Source of the DNA: Galbitalea sp. SE-J8
Lineage (GTDB): Bacteria > Actinomycetota > Actinomycetes > Actinomycetales > Microbacteriaceae
DNA: 60,356 nt
Direction of reading: 5' to 3'
Assembly: GCF_030345695.1 (NCBI RefSeq)
Contig: NZ_JAUASV010000018.1
Span: forward strand, 10,744-71,099
This document shows, piece after piece, positions 35,149-45,596 of the stretch. Both the position numbers and the translations under genes were made by a program. How positions within the stretch are numbered: the first letter of the stretch is position 1; each line of letters starts with the position of its first letter. Under the pieces are notes generated by a model. It did no database searches. It was not told the DNA's origin and saw nothing but the letters and a program-made list of their open reading frames with translations.

Positions 35149-35216
35149 CCCGTCAGCGCAGACGGGAGTTCTCACGTTACGGACGCGGGCCTCGCGCCGG
35201 TGGGCGTCTCGTAACG
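35149..35216 (-). promoter_or_regulatory. metQ leader hairpin and upstream inverted repeat
   Basis: In the metQ leader CCCGTC-AGCGCA-GACGGG (35149-35166) forms a 6-bp stem. Further upstream CGTTACGGACGC (35175-35186) and GCGTCTCGTAACG (35204-35216) are inverted copies with one extra base, a candidate operator around the promoter. No known SAM riboswitch consensus was recognised here. Confidence 0.4.
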
Positions 35217-35277
35217 CGACGACACGAACGGTCGCGGCGGGCCGCATCCGCTCCGCGACGACGGATGCGGTGGCGGC

Positions 35278-36081
35278 TCAGGCGTCGTCGGGCAGTCGCC
35301 AGAACCAGGCCTTGCCGCCCGGATGCACCCGGTGGATCATCTGGTTCATCGAGCGGTACTGGTAGGGGTCCGCGCTCTCGGCGACGAAGATCTTGATCAC
35401 GCCGTGCTTCTTCTTCACGATCCTCGTGATCACGGCGCTGTGGTTGGTCTTGCCGTCGCGTTCCCAGTCGAACTGCACGATGTCGCCGACGCGCACCCGC
35501 TTGCGGTTCTTCGTGCTGTCGGTGAGCTTCACGGCGCCCTTCAGTCTCAGGTACTGACCGAGCTCGGTCGACGACGTGAACGACGGCGAGTGCCGGCCGC
35601 CGCGGTAGTACCAGTTCTTCGTCATCCGCCAGCCGCGGGCGACGAGGGTCTGGGAGACGAAGTTGGCGCAGTTCTCGTTCGGGATGTAGCCGAACCGGTC
35701 CGCGGGCCCCGTCGTGTGCCAGTAGTCGGCGATGTACTTCAGCTGCTTCTCGACGGGCGTGCCGGTGTAGCGCGAGCGGTCGAACGCGCGCCCCCGGTGC
35801 AGCGCCACGATCGCGCCGGTGTCCATCAGGTGGCACTGGACGCCCTTCGTGCCGCGCCAGGCGAAGCGCCCGTTCGCCCGGCCGCACTGCTTCTCGTAGT
35901 GCAGCGCGTGGTTCTGCTTGAGGTGCGTCTCGGGCAGGCGGCGCGGGGGCTCGGCGTTCGCGGCCGTCGGGGCGAGCAGCGCCGTGAGGGCGAGCGAGAG
36001 CGCGGCCGCGAACGCCGCGACGGCGCGTCGGGCGCTGCGCCGAGCCGTGGGTCGGGCGCTGCGTCGAGCCGTGCGCTGCAT
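35278..36081 (-). CDS. Secreted amidase-6-domain protein
   Basis: 267 aa. A long, Arg-rich signal peptide (RRSARPTARRSARRAVAAFA then LSLALTALLAPTAANA) indicates export. The mature part has the putative amidase domain: NENCANFVSQTLVARGW (catalytic Cys about residue 142), GDIVQFDWERDGKTNHSAVI with the catalytic His, and YQYRSMNQ. Such papain-like enzymes act on peptide crosslinks or amides outside the cell; the substrate is not known. Monocistronic. Confidence 0.85.
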   Translation of the reverse strand: MQRTARRSARPTARRSARRAVAAFAAALSLALTALLAPTAANAEPPRRLPETHLKQNHALHYEKQCGRANGRFAWRGTKGVQCHLMDTGAIVALHRGRAFDRSRYTGTPVEKQLKYIADYWHTTGPADRFGYIPNENCANFVSQTLVARGWRMTKNWYYRGGRHSPSFTSSTELGQYLRLKGAVKLTDSTKNRKRVRVGDIVQFDWERDGKTNHSAVITRIVKKKHGVIKIFVAESADPYQYRSMNQMIHRVHPGGKAWFWRLPDDA

Positions 36082-36181
36082 CCGTGTGCCTTCCTCGGGT
36101 CCGTCGCTCTCAGGGTACGGGAGCGGACGGGGCGCCCGGCATACTCCCGGGCACGCTGGCGGTGTGGGGCACACTGGGCCC

Positions 36182-37111
36182 ATGACGACGGCGCGCCTCA
36201 TGCTGCTCGACACCGCGGCGATGTACTTCCGCGCGTTCCACGGCGTGCCCGACACGGTGCGGTCGCCGCGGGGCGAGCCGGTGAACGCCGTGCGCGGGCT
36301 GCTCGACATGATCGCGCGGCTCGTCGGCGAGTTCGGCCCCGCCGACGTCGTCGCGTGCTGGGACGACGACTGGCGCCCGGCCTGGCGCGTCGCGCTCATC
36401 CCGTCGTACAAGGCGCACCGCGTCGAACGCCTCGTCGCGGACGGGCCCGACGTCGAGACTGTGCCACCGGAGCTCACCGCCCAGGTTCCCGTCATCCGCG
36501 CGGTGCTCACCGCGCTCGGCATCCCGATCGTGGGCGCGGCCGGCTACGAGGCGGACGACGTCATCGGCACGATCGCGGCCACCGCATCCGACGGCGTCGC
36601 CGGACCGCGCGTGGACGTCGTCACCGGCGACCGCGACCTGTTCCAGGTCGTCGACGACGCGCGCGGCGTGCGCGTGATCTACACCGGGCGCGGCATGAGC
36701 CGGCTCGAGGTGCTGACGGATGCGGCGCTCGCCGCGAAGTACGGCGTGAGCCCGGCGCAGTACCCGGACTTCGCGACCCTGCGCGGCGACGCCTCCGACG
36801 GACTGCCGGGCGTCGCGGGCATCGGCGAGAAGACGGCCGCGGCGCTGCTCGCGCAGCACGGCTCGCTCGCGGGCGTCCTCGCGGCGGCCGACGCGGGCAC
36901 GCTCGCGGCGACCGTCACGGCGAGGCTCCGGGCGGCATCCGGCTATCTCGCCGTTGCGCCGCGCGTCGTGGCCGTCGCGCGCGACGTGCCGCTCGCGCCC
37001 GGAGCCCTCGACCCGCGCCCGATCGACGGGGCCGCGCTCGCGGAGCTCGATGCCCGCTGGGGCCTCGGAGCGTCCCTGTCGCGCGTGCGCGCCTCCCTCG
37101 CGCCGGCCTGA
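36182..37111 (+). CDS. 5'-3' exonuclease (FEN-like, free-standing Pol I 5' domain)
   Basis: 309 aa. PIN-type acidic residues are visible: LLDTAAMYFRAFHG, ACWDDDWRPAWR, GYEADDVIGTIA, VVTGDRDLFQVV. The helix-hairpin-helix GLPGVAGIGEKTAAALL (about residues 205-221) binds DNA. It acts on flaps or RNA primers in actinobacteria that carry such a paralogue beside Pol I. A CACACT -10-like box ends 6 nt before the ATG, indicating a leaderless start. Confidence 0.9.
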   Translation: MTTARLMLLDTAAMYFRAFHGVPDTVRSPRGEPVNAVRGLLDMIARLVGEFGPADVVACWDDDWRPAWRVALIPSYKAHRVERLVADGPDVETVPPELTAQVPVIRAVLTALGIPIVGAAGYEADDVIGTIAATASDGVAGPRVDVVTGDRDLFQVVDDARGVRVIYTGRGMSRLEVLTDAALAAKYGVSPAQYPDFATLRGDASDGLPGVAGIGEKTAAALLAQHGSLAGVLAAADAGTLAATVTARLRAASGYLAVAPRVVAVARDVPLAPGALDPRPIDGAALAELDARWGLGASLSRVRASLAPA

Positions 37112-37120
37112 CCCCGAGCC

Positions 37121-37146
37121 GGCCCGGCCCGGCCCGGCCCGGCCCC
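37121..37146. repeat. GGCCC pentanucleotide tract
   Basis: About five tandem copies of GGCCC between the convergent exonuclease and aminotransferase genes. Likely slippage-prone low complexity; no clear terminator structure beyond it. Confidence 0.6.
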
Positions 37147-37172
37147 AGCCACGGGCGGGCCGCGGGCGGGAG

Positions 37173-39555
<2,383 letters not shown>

Positions 39556-39557
39556 GC

Positions 39558-39968
39558 TCAGCCCGGCAGCTCCACCGAGACGTTCGTCGCCTTCACCGTC
39601 GCGGCCGCGACGACCCCGGGCTCGAGGCCGAGCTCGTCGGCTGCCTCACGGCTCAGGAGCGAGACCACCCGGAACGGACCGGCCTGCAGCTCCACCTGCG
39701 CCATGACGGTGTCGCGCGTCACGGCCGTGACGATGCCCGTGATGCGATTGCGGGAGCTCGTGCGGTGGCCCGGGAACTCCTCGGCGAGCGGCGACGAGGC
39801 GGCGAGCTCCTGCGCGAGCCGGGCGAGGTCGCGCCCGTCGATCTCCAACCGCCCGCGCGGGGAGCGCGAGGCGGCGAGCCGGCCCGCGTCGACCCAGCGC
39901 CGCACCGTGTCGTCGCTCACGCCGAGCAGCGCCGCCGCCGCCGATACCGAGAGGGTCTCCACCGTCAC
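39558..39968 (-). CDS. HTH-Mop (TOBE) molybdate-type binding protein
   Basis: 136 aa. An N-terminal excisionase/MerR-like HTH (LSVSAAAALLGVSDDTVRRW, about residues 5-24) is joined to a Mop/TOBE domain (RNRITGIVTAVTRDTVMAQV ... SREAADELGLEPGVVAAATV), which binds molybdate or tungstate oxyanions. GTG start at 39968. Convergent with the LysR gene by only 2 bp. Probably a small molybdate sensor; no mod transport genes nearby. Confidence 0.85.
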   Translation of the reverse strand: MTVETLSVSAAAALLGVSDDTVRRWVDAGRLAASRSPRGRLEIDGRDLARLAQELAASSPLAEEFPGHRTSSRNRITGIVTAVTRDTVMAQVELQAGPFRVVSLLSREAADELGLEPGVVAAATVKATNVSVELPG

Positions 39969-40018
39969 GCGCCCAGGGTATCCACCCCCTCGACGCGCCA
40001 CCTAGACTGGTCGCCGAC

Positions 40019-40133
40019 GAGGGGGAGTATCCCGGCTCGTCGCGCTCGTCAACACGTTCCGTGCCGTCACGGATCCGGGCGCGACGGCATCCGTTCACCA
40101 GGTGAGCACGGATGCGGGAGAGACTTTCGGGCC
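40019..40133 (+). promoter_or_regulatory. yybP-ykoY-like (Mn2+) riboswitch upstream of terC
   Basis: Three conserved landmarks of the class occur in order: GGGGGAGTA at the 5' side of P1 (about 40020-40030), CTCGTCAACACGT (about 40045-40057) where the reference has GUCGUCAAUUCGUG, and GGAGAGACTTTCGG at the 3' side (about 40117-40130). Between them CGTGCCGTCACGG and GGATCCGGGCG can form helices. terC is a classic target; this riboswitch activates Mn2+ exporters when Mn2+ is high. Confidence 0.7.
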
Positions 40134-40202
40134 ATCGCGCACCCGGGAAGCCGGGCACCCGGGAACGGGGGCGCGCCCGAGACCCCGACAGGATCCCCAC
40201 CG

Positions 40203-41195
40203 ATGCTCCAGCTCCCGATCGCGTTCGAGATCGGCACCTACGTCGTGCTGCTGCTCATCCTCGCCGCCGACGTGGTGCTCGCCTACCGCAGGCCGCACGT
40301 TCCGTCCGCGCGGGAGTCCGCGCTGTGGATCGGCTTCTACGTGCTGCTCGCGCTCGTCTTCGCAGGCCTCATGCTCGCGATCGGCGACGCCGAGCACGCG
40401 GGCCAGTTCGTGGCCGGCTGGCTCACCGAGTACAGCCTGTCGATCGACAACCTGTTCGTCTTCCTCATCATCATGGGCAGGTTCAGCGTGCCGAGGAAGT
40501 ACCAGCAGGAGATCCTGATGGTCGGCATCATCCTCGCGCTCGTCTTCCGCGGCATCTTCATCGTGATCGGCGCCCAGCTCATCGCGAACCTCAGCTGGAT
40601 CTTCTACGTCTTCGGCGTCTTCCTCGTGGTCACCGCCGCTCGGCAGGCGTTCTCGAAGGAGGACGGCGACGACGGGGGCGAGAACGCGCTCATCCGACTG
40701 CTGCGCCGCCGCATCCACATCGTCGACCGCTTCGACGGCGGCCGGCTGCGCACGGATGAGGGCGGCAAGCGCGCCTGGACGCCCGTCATCATCGTGTTCA
40801 TCGCCCTGGGCACGACCGACCTGCTGTTCGCGATCGACTCGATCCCGGCGATCTTCGGCATCACGCAGAGCCCGTTCATCGTGTTCACGGCGAACGTGTT
40901 CGCGCTCATGGGACTGCGGCAGCTGTACTTCCTGCTCGGCGACCTCATCGAGAAGCTGATCTTCCTCAAGTACGGCATCGCCTTCATCCTCGCCTTCATC
41001 GGCGTCAAGCTCTTCCTGCACGCCCTGCACGAGAACGAGCTGCCGTTCATCAACGGCGGTCACCACGTCGAGTGGGCGCCGGAGATCTCGACCCTCGTCT
41101 CGCTCGGCGTCATCGTCGGGGCGATGGCGATCGCGACCGTGGCGAGCCTCGTGCACCTCCGCCTCGAGGCGCGCAGCGGTTCTCGGGCGCTGTAG
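40203..41195 (+). CDS. TerC-family membrane protein, probable Mn2+/metal exporter
   Basis: 330 aa with about nine helices. The acidic intramembrane motifs EYSLSIDNLFVFLIIMGRF and TTDLLFAIDSIPAIFGIT are the TerC/Alx hallmark. TerC proteins export Mn2+ and metalate secreted enzymes in several bacteria. The Mn2+ riboswitch-like leader supports that role here. Monocistronic. Confidence 0.9.
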   Translation: MLQLPIAFEIGTYVVLLLILAADVVLAYRRPHVPSARESALWIGFYVLLALVFAGLMLAIGDAEHAGQFVAGWLTEYSLSIDNLFVFLIIMGRFSVPRKYQQEILMVGIILALVFRGIFIVIGAQLIANLSWIFYVFGVFLVVTAARQAFSKEDGDDGGENALIRLLRRRIHIVDRFDGGRLRTDEGGKRAWTPVIIVFIALGTTDLLFAIDSIPAIFGITQSPFIVFTANVFALMGLRQLYFLLGDLIEKLIFLKYGIAFILAFIGVKLFLHALHENELPFINGGHHVEWAPEISTLVSLGVIVGAMAIATVASLVHLRLEARSGSRAL

Positions 41196-41209
41196 CCATT
41201 TCTGATCCC

Positions 41210-41239
41210 TTGTTCGGGGGGCAGGGAGCAACGTAGATT
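41210..41239 (+). promoter_or_regulatory. Promoter of the sORF-ABC operon
   Basis: -35 TTGTTC (41210-41215), 18-bp spacer, -10 TAGATT (41234-41239). Transcription would begin near 41246, leaving a roughly 36-nt leader before the sORF ATG at 41282. Confidence 0.55.
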
Positions 41240-41281
41240 GCGAGCGTGCTCGCGCGGGGCGAGGGCGAAAGGGGCAGCACC

Positions 41282-41371
41282 ATGAGAAAGACGGTGGTGG
41301 CCCTGCCCTGGCCGCAGGCTGGCGAGACACGCTCACCCCGTGGAAGACCGACGGGAGCTGCTGAACGGTGA
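41282..41371 (+). CDS. 29-residue small ORF coupled to the MacB-type ABC genes
   Basis: ATG 41282 follows AAAGGGGC at ideal spacing. The peptide begins MRKTVVALPWPQAGETRSPR and ends RPTGAAER. Its TGA overlaps the GTG of the ATPase gene (GTGA), so translation is coupled. It may be a leader peptide, a small secreted or membrane-associated factor handled by the transporter, or only a device to load ribosomes. No known peptide family recognised and no clear signal peptide. Confidence 0.45.
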   Translation: MRKTVVALPWPQAGETRSPRGRPTGAAER

Positions 41372-42066
41372 GCCGCATCGCCCTCCGCAACGTCGACCTC
41401 TCCTACGTCAGCGCCGTCGAGACCGTGGTCGCGCTCGACGGGGTGACCCTCGATGCCGCGGACGGCGAGCTCGTCACCGTCTTCGGATCGAGCGGCTCGG
41501 GCAAGACCACCCTGCTCAACGTCATCGGCGGGCTGACGGTGCCCGACTCGGGCGTTGTTGAGGTCGGGGGGCGGAACATCGTCGCGCTCTCGGAGGCCGA
41601 TCGAGCCGACGTGCGTCTGCGCGACGTCGGCGTCGTGTTCCAGGATCACAATCTCATCCCGGAGTTCACGGCGCTGGAGAACGTCATGCTCCCGCTTCGA
41701 GCGCGCGGGTTCTCGTCCGGCGACGCTCGCCGGGCCGCGGACACGGCGCTGTCCTCCGTGGGTGTGGCCGGGTTGGGCGGTCGTGCCCCCGCTCAGCTCT
41801 CGGGCGGTCAGAAGCAACGCGTGGGAATCGCGCGGGCCATCGCGGGCGAGCGCGGAGTGCTGCTCGCCGACGAGCCGACCGGTGCGCTGGACTCGGAGAA
41901 CTCGCGCGCGGTGTTCGGCGTGCTCCGGGACTTGGCGCGGGCCGGGGTGTGCGTGTTGGTGGCGACCCACGATCCGCTCGCGCGCGAGATCGCCGATCGC
42001 GTCGTGACCATGAGCGATGGCGCGGTGATCTCGGACGTCGCGTCGGCGTCGACTGCGCCGCGATGA
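41368..42066 (+). CDS. MacB/LolD-type ABC transporter ATPase
   Basis: 232 aa. Walker A GSSGSGKTT (about residues 41-49), Q-loop VFQDHNLIPEFTALENVMLP, signature LSGGQKQRVGIARAI, Walker B VLLADEPTGALDSENS, typical of the MacB group. Drives the large FtsX-like permease that starts in its stop codon (ATGA). Confidence 0.92.
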   Translation: MSRIALRNVDLSYVSAVETVVALDGVTLDAADGELVTVFGSSGSGKTTLLNVIGGLTVPDSGVVEVGGRNIVALSEADRADVRLRDVGVVFQDHNLIPEFTALENVMLPLRARGFSSGDARRAADTALSSVGVAGLGGRAPAQLSGGQKQRVGIARAIAGERGVLLADEPTGALDSENSRAVFGVLRDLARAGVCVLVATHDPLAREIADRVVTMSDGAVISDVASASTAPR

Positions 42067-44453
42067 TGCGATCGCTCTCTCTCGCCCTCTTCTTCCTTCG
42101 TGCCCGGCCCGTTCGAGCGGGCGCCGCGGTCGTGTTCGCCGTCGCGGCCGCGATCGTGGTGCTGGCCGGTCTCCTGGCTGGCACGCACCTGTCCGGCGCC
42201 CAGGCGGCGGATCGGAGCCTTGGCCGGTTCGAGCACCGCATCGACGGCGTGACAGTCGTTCCGGTGGGCGACGATCCCACGCCGAGCTCGCGCGCGCTGA
42301 TCGAGACGCTCACGGCGCACGGCGCCGACGAGGTCGACATCGGCTACCTGATGGCGGACATCGAGCCGGATGGGTCGGACCTCGGTGTCACCGTCAGGGC
42401 CGATGAATGGTCCGCGAACCCCTTTCCCGCCGTCTACAGGCTCCGATCGGGGTCGTGGCCGAGCGAGCACACCGCCGCGGTGTCGAGCGATGTCGCGGCC
42501 CGCCATCCGGTCGGTTCGCACCTCTCGTTCTTCGGTGGAGCCCTTCAGCTCACCGTCTCGGGTGTGGTGAGCGATGACTACGACCGTTCCGGGCGAACGG
42601 TGCTGATCGACCCGGGCGCTCTCGGCGCACTGTCGAAGCTCTCGGACCGGGAAGCCATGCGTATCGACGAGAGCCTGAGCGTTGACGTGCGCTGGAACGG
42701 GCGAGCCAACGCCCACCTCGGACGTCTCGCCGCCCGGGCGGCATCGACACCGTCGAGCCTCGAGGGATCGTCGCGAGTCGACAGCCGAGTCGATATGGCC
42801 GCTCGGGTGGAATCCGAGCCCATCGAATCGGTGCTCTCGACCACGATCGCCCCGTTCATCGCGGCGATCCTCGCCACAGCATTCATGACGCGCTTCAGCT
42901 ACCGCGTCCGCTTGACCATGTTCGAGACCGGGATCTCATACGGCAGGACGCGCGGGAGCAGCGTGCTGGCACTGTACGGCTCTGTCCTGATCGCCGCCGT
43001 CCTCGGCGTCGCTGCGGGCTGGCTGATAGGCGGCTTCGTCGCACGGCCGATCGAGGACGCCCTTTCGGACTCCGTTCTCGGCCCGTTCGGATCGCCGGAG
43101 GCGATCGGCCTTCGCATCCTCGCTCTCTCCGTGGCGGGGGTCGTGATCGGTCAGGTGGCCTTCCGGGGCGCGCGGGACCGGCGCGAATCCAACGCACGTC
43201 ATCGCCTCCCCACCGCTCGTCAGGTGCTTCCCGCGGTGGCGGTCCTCGTGGCGTTCGTCGGGGTGGCTCAGGTCCGTCGTCCGACGCTGGACTGGCAGCT
43301 GACGGGCCTCCTTCTGCTCGGTGTCGCGGTGACCATGCTCGCGCCGTTCCTGCTCGATCTGGCCCTCATCCGCGAGTCCGGCAATCTCGCGGTGCGCCTT
43401 GCGCAGCGACGGCTACGGCGGGACAGGCGCCCCACGGCCTGGGTCGTCGTGGGCATCACCGCCCTCCTCGTCGTGGCATTCGGTCTGACGACCTTCGTCA
43501 CGAGCACGATCGCGAGCGTCAATGCGTCGACCGAGTCCGTCGTGCCCCCGGATCAGGTCCAGCTGCGGACCTACCAGGACGCCGAGTCCGATCGTGCCGC
43601 GCTGCAGCGGGAGGTCGAGTCGGCGCTCGGACTCGCGGATCCGCTGACCGTCGCGGACGCCTCGGCTGAGACGTCCGAGGGCGACGGCGCGCTCGTCGCG
43701 TTCGAGTCGTTGACAGACCTCGAGCGCTATCTGAATCAGCCGCTGGCATCCGCGCAACGGCGCCTGCTCGAGAGCGGCGGCGTACTGAGGACCACAGCGC
43801 CCGACGTGTCGCGGATCGACGTGCAACCGGAAGCCGAATCGGTCGCGACGGTGACTCTTCCGGCGATGCTCGACGAGAGGCTGGATCCGAGCTATCGCAG
43901 TTCCGGCGGTTTCATTCTGCGGAGCACGGCCGACGGGCGCGGCATCCCCCTGGACAACGAGCGTCTCGTATACACAGGAGTGACCTCCGCTCAGCTCGCC
44001 CGGGCCGCGACGGTGGCCGGCACGCTCGGCGTCAACCCCGACTGGATCGGCTACTACAAAGACCCCTTCTCGTTCTCGGAGCCTGTCTGGTCGTGGCTGT
44101 CCGCGGCGGGGATCGCGCTGCTCGCGCTGGTGATCGTCTTCTACTACGTCGCGAGCGCCGTGCGAGCCCTTCGCCCCGATCTGGCCGGGATCATCGCGAC
44201 GGGTCTGCGACCGCGCTGGGCTCGCCTCGTGCTTGCGGCGCAGCTCGGGTTCGTGCTGGCGACTGTCATCGTCGTCGCCGTGGTCAGCGCCCTGGCCGCC
44301 ACGGTGATCACCGTCTGGGCCGCTCCGGGTGACGTGCACCTGTACGTTCCGTGGTTGAGCATCGCCGCCGCGACAGTCGTGATCGTCGCGGGCTCCGCAC
44401 TTGCGTTCGGAGTCTCGGCGCGGCGGTTGCGCGCGTGGGAGCGGTTCGGCTGA
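42063..44453 (+). CDS. FtsX/MacB-like ABC permease, two-module
   Basis: 796 aa. The N-terminal helix (AGAAVVFAVAAAIVVLAGLLA) is followed by an extracellular domain (residues about 45-255), three helices, a further helix pair, a second extracellular domain (about 500-670) and three C-terminal helices (SWLSAAGIALLALVIVFYYV onward). This duplicated 8-10 TM layout belongs to mechanotransmission-type transporters exporting peptides, antibiotics or lipoproteins. Serves with the ATPase at 41368; substrate unknown. Confidence 0.85.
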   Translation: MMRSLSLALFFLRARPVRAGAAVVFAVAAAIVVLAGLLAGTHLSGAQAADRSLGRFEHRIDGVTVVPVGDDPTPSSRALIETLTAHGADEVDIGYLMADIEPDGSDLGVTVRADEWSANPFPAVYRLRSGSWPSEHTAAVSSDVAARHPVGSHLSFFGGALQLTVSGVVSDDYDRSGRTVLIDPGALGALSKLSDREAMRIDESLSVDVRWNGRANAHLGRLAARAASTPSSLEGSSRVDSRVDMAARVESEPIESVLSTTIAPFIAAILATAFMTRFSYRVRLTMFETGISYGRTRGSSVLALYGSVLIAAVLGVAAGWLIGGFVARPIEDALSDSVLGPFGSPEAIGLRILALSVAGVVIGQVAFRGARDRRESNARHRLPTARQVLPAVAVLVAFVGVAQVRRPTLDWQLTGLLLLGVAVTMLAPFLLDLALIRESGNLAVRLAQRRLRRDRRPTAWVVVGITALLVVAFGLTTFVTSTIASVNASTESVVPPDQVQLRTYQDAESDRAALQREVESALGLADPLTVADASAETSEGDGALVAFESLTDLERYLNQPLASAQRRLLESGGVLRTTAPDVSRIDVQPEAESVATVTLPAMLDERLDPSYRSSGGFILRSTADGRGIPLDNERLVYTGVTSAQLARAATVAGTLGVNPDWIGYYKDPFSFSEPVWSWLSAAGIALLALVIVFYYVASAVRALRPDLAGIIATGLRPRWARLVLAAQLGFVLATVIVVAVVSALAATVITVWAAPGDVHLYVPWLSIAAATVVIVAGSALAFGVSARRLRAWERFG

Positions 44454-44531
44454 CGCCCGTCGTCCGACGTGGGACAGTCGCGCACTCGCTATCGTGTGCA
44501 TGGGAGTGCCCGGGGGAGGGCGGAACGACTC

Positions 44532-45143
44532 ATGACCTGTGCGAACTGCGGCTGGCCGTTGCACGAGGGCGCCCTGTTCTGCGGCAACTGCGGTCACCGG
44601 GTCGAGCCTCCGGGCGCAGCGACCGTGTCGCGGCCGGCATCCGTTCCGTCGTCGGAATCGCCGGTGCCCGACCCGACCGATCCGCGTCTGCCGGTCGCGT
44701 CGCCCCAGCCGACCGTGCGCATCGACCGCCTTCCGGTCGGTCTGCGCGTGCCGGGCGTCGGCGGCCGGGCGCCCTCGACCCTGGATGAGGACGACGAGGC
44801 CACGGTGCTCGCCCCGCGCCGACCGGCCTGGGCGCTCGTGACGCCTGCGGGCGAGCGCGTCCCGGTGCGACAGGCGGTCGTCATCGGGCGCGCCCCGACC
44901 GCGGCCGGCGGGGCGCTCGCGGTGGCGCTCCTCGATCCGACCCGCTCGGTCTCCAAGACGCACGCTCTGCTGACGCCGCTCGGTGACGCGATGCGCATCC
45001 AGGACCTCGGCTCGACGAACGGCACGATCGTGGTCGAGGCGGACGGGGTCGAGATCGAGCTGGGCGACGGACAGCACGTCGAGGTCGGCGCGGGCGTGCG
45101 GCTCGAGCTCGGCGAGTACGTGCTCGGGCTCGAGCGCGGCTGA
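44532..45143 (+). CDS. Zinc-ribbon FHA-domain protein
   Basis: 203 aa. An N-terminal zinc ribbon CANCGWPLHEGALFCGNCG (Cys at 3, 6, 17, 20), a Pro/Ser-rich linker, then an FHA domain (about residues 100-200) with IGRAP, SVSKTHALL and DLGSTNGT, the phosphothreonine-binding residues. It should recognise a protein phosphorylated by a Ser/Thr kinase encoded elsewhere. GGGGGAGG precedes the ATG. Followed 17 bp later by a second FHA gene. Confidence 0.88.
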   Translation: MTCANCGWPLHEGALFCGNCGHRVEPPGAATVSRPASVPSSESPVPDPTDPRLPVASPQPTVRIDRLPVGLRVPGVGGRAPSTLDEDDEATVLAPRRPAWALVTPAGERVPVRQAVVIGRAPTAAGGALAVALLDPTRSVSKTHALLTPLGDAMRIQDLGSTNGTIVVEADGVEIELGDGQHVEVGAGVRLELGEYVLGLERG

Positions 45144-45160
45144 GCGAAGCGGGGGGCACG

Positions 45161-45535
45161 GTGGCGCACGACGGGGCCGGGGCGGCATCCGCCATGCCTT
45201 CCGCTCCGGACCGCTGGTGCCTGGAGGACATGTCCGGCACGCGCTACCCCCTGCTCGGCGCGGTGGTGATCGGACGTGCGCCGCAGTCCGTCGCCGCGGC
45301 ACGGGGCTGCCAGTACCTCGCGCTCGGCGGGGACGACTCGCTGAGCAAGGCGCACGCGCTCATCGAGCCGGACGGCGACGCCCTGCTCGTCACCGACCTC
45401 GGCTCGACGAACGGGAGCGCCGCCGCCCAGCTCGCGGGACCACGGCGCCCGCTCCCGCGCGGCGAACGCGTGCGGGTCGAGGCGGGAACCGTGCTCGAGC
45501 TCGGCACGTTCCTGCTCACCGTGCTGCGCTTCTGA
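45161..45535 (+). CDS. FHA-domain protein
   Basis: 124 aa, FHA only: YPLLGAVVIGRAP, SLSKAHALIEPDGDALLVTD, LGSTNGSAA. The phosphothreonine-contacting Arg, Ser and Asn are in place. GTG start. Probably co-transcribed with the zinc-ribbon FHA gene. The two resemble each other in order and motifs, suggesting an old duplication. Confidence 0.82.
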   Translation: MAHDGAGAASAMPSAPDRWCLEDMSGTRYPLLGAVVIGRAPQSVAAARGCQYLALGGDDSLSKAHALIEPDGDALLVTDLGSTNGSAAAQLAGPRRPLPRGERVRVEAGTVLELGTFLLTVLRF

Positions 45536-45547
45536 GCGGGTTGCGCG

Positions 45548-45563
45548 ACGACCGGGCGGTCGT
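45548..45563. terminator. Small hairpin between convergent FHA and sigma genes
   Basis: ACGACC-GGGC-GGTCGT is a perfect 6-bp stem with a 4-nt loop, 12 bp after the FHA stop. No U-tract, so only a weak candidate. Confidence 0.35.
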
Positions 45564-45596
45564 TGGTGCGCGATCGCCGTGATCGGCACCCGCCGG

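Noticed and set aside
35090-35277. SAM riboswitch before metQ
   Set aside because: No SAM-I, SAM-II or SAM-IV core sequence recognised; only a short hairpin and an inverted repeat.
37121-37146. GGCCC tract as an intrinsic terminator
   Set aside because: Simple-sequence repeat without defined loop or U-tract.
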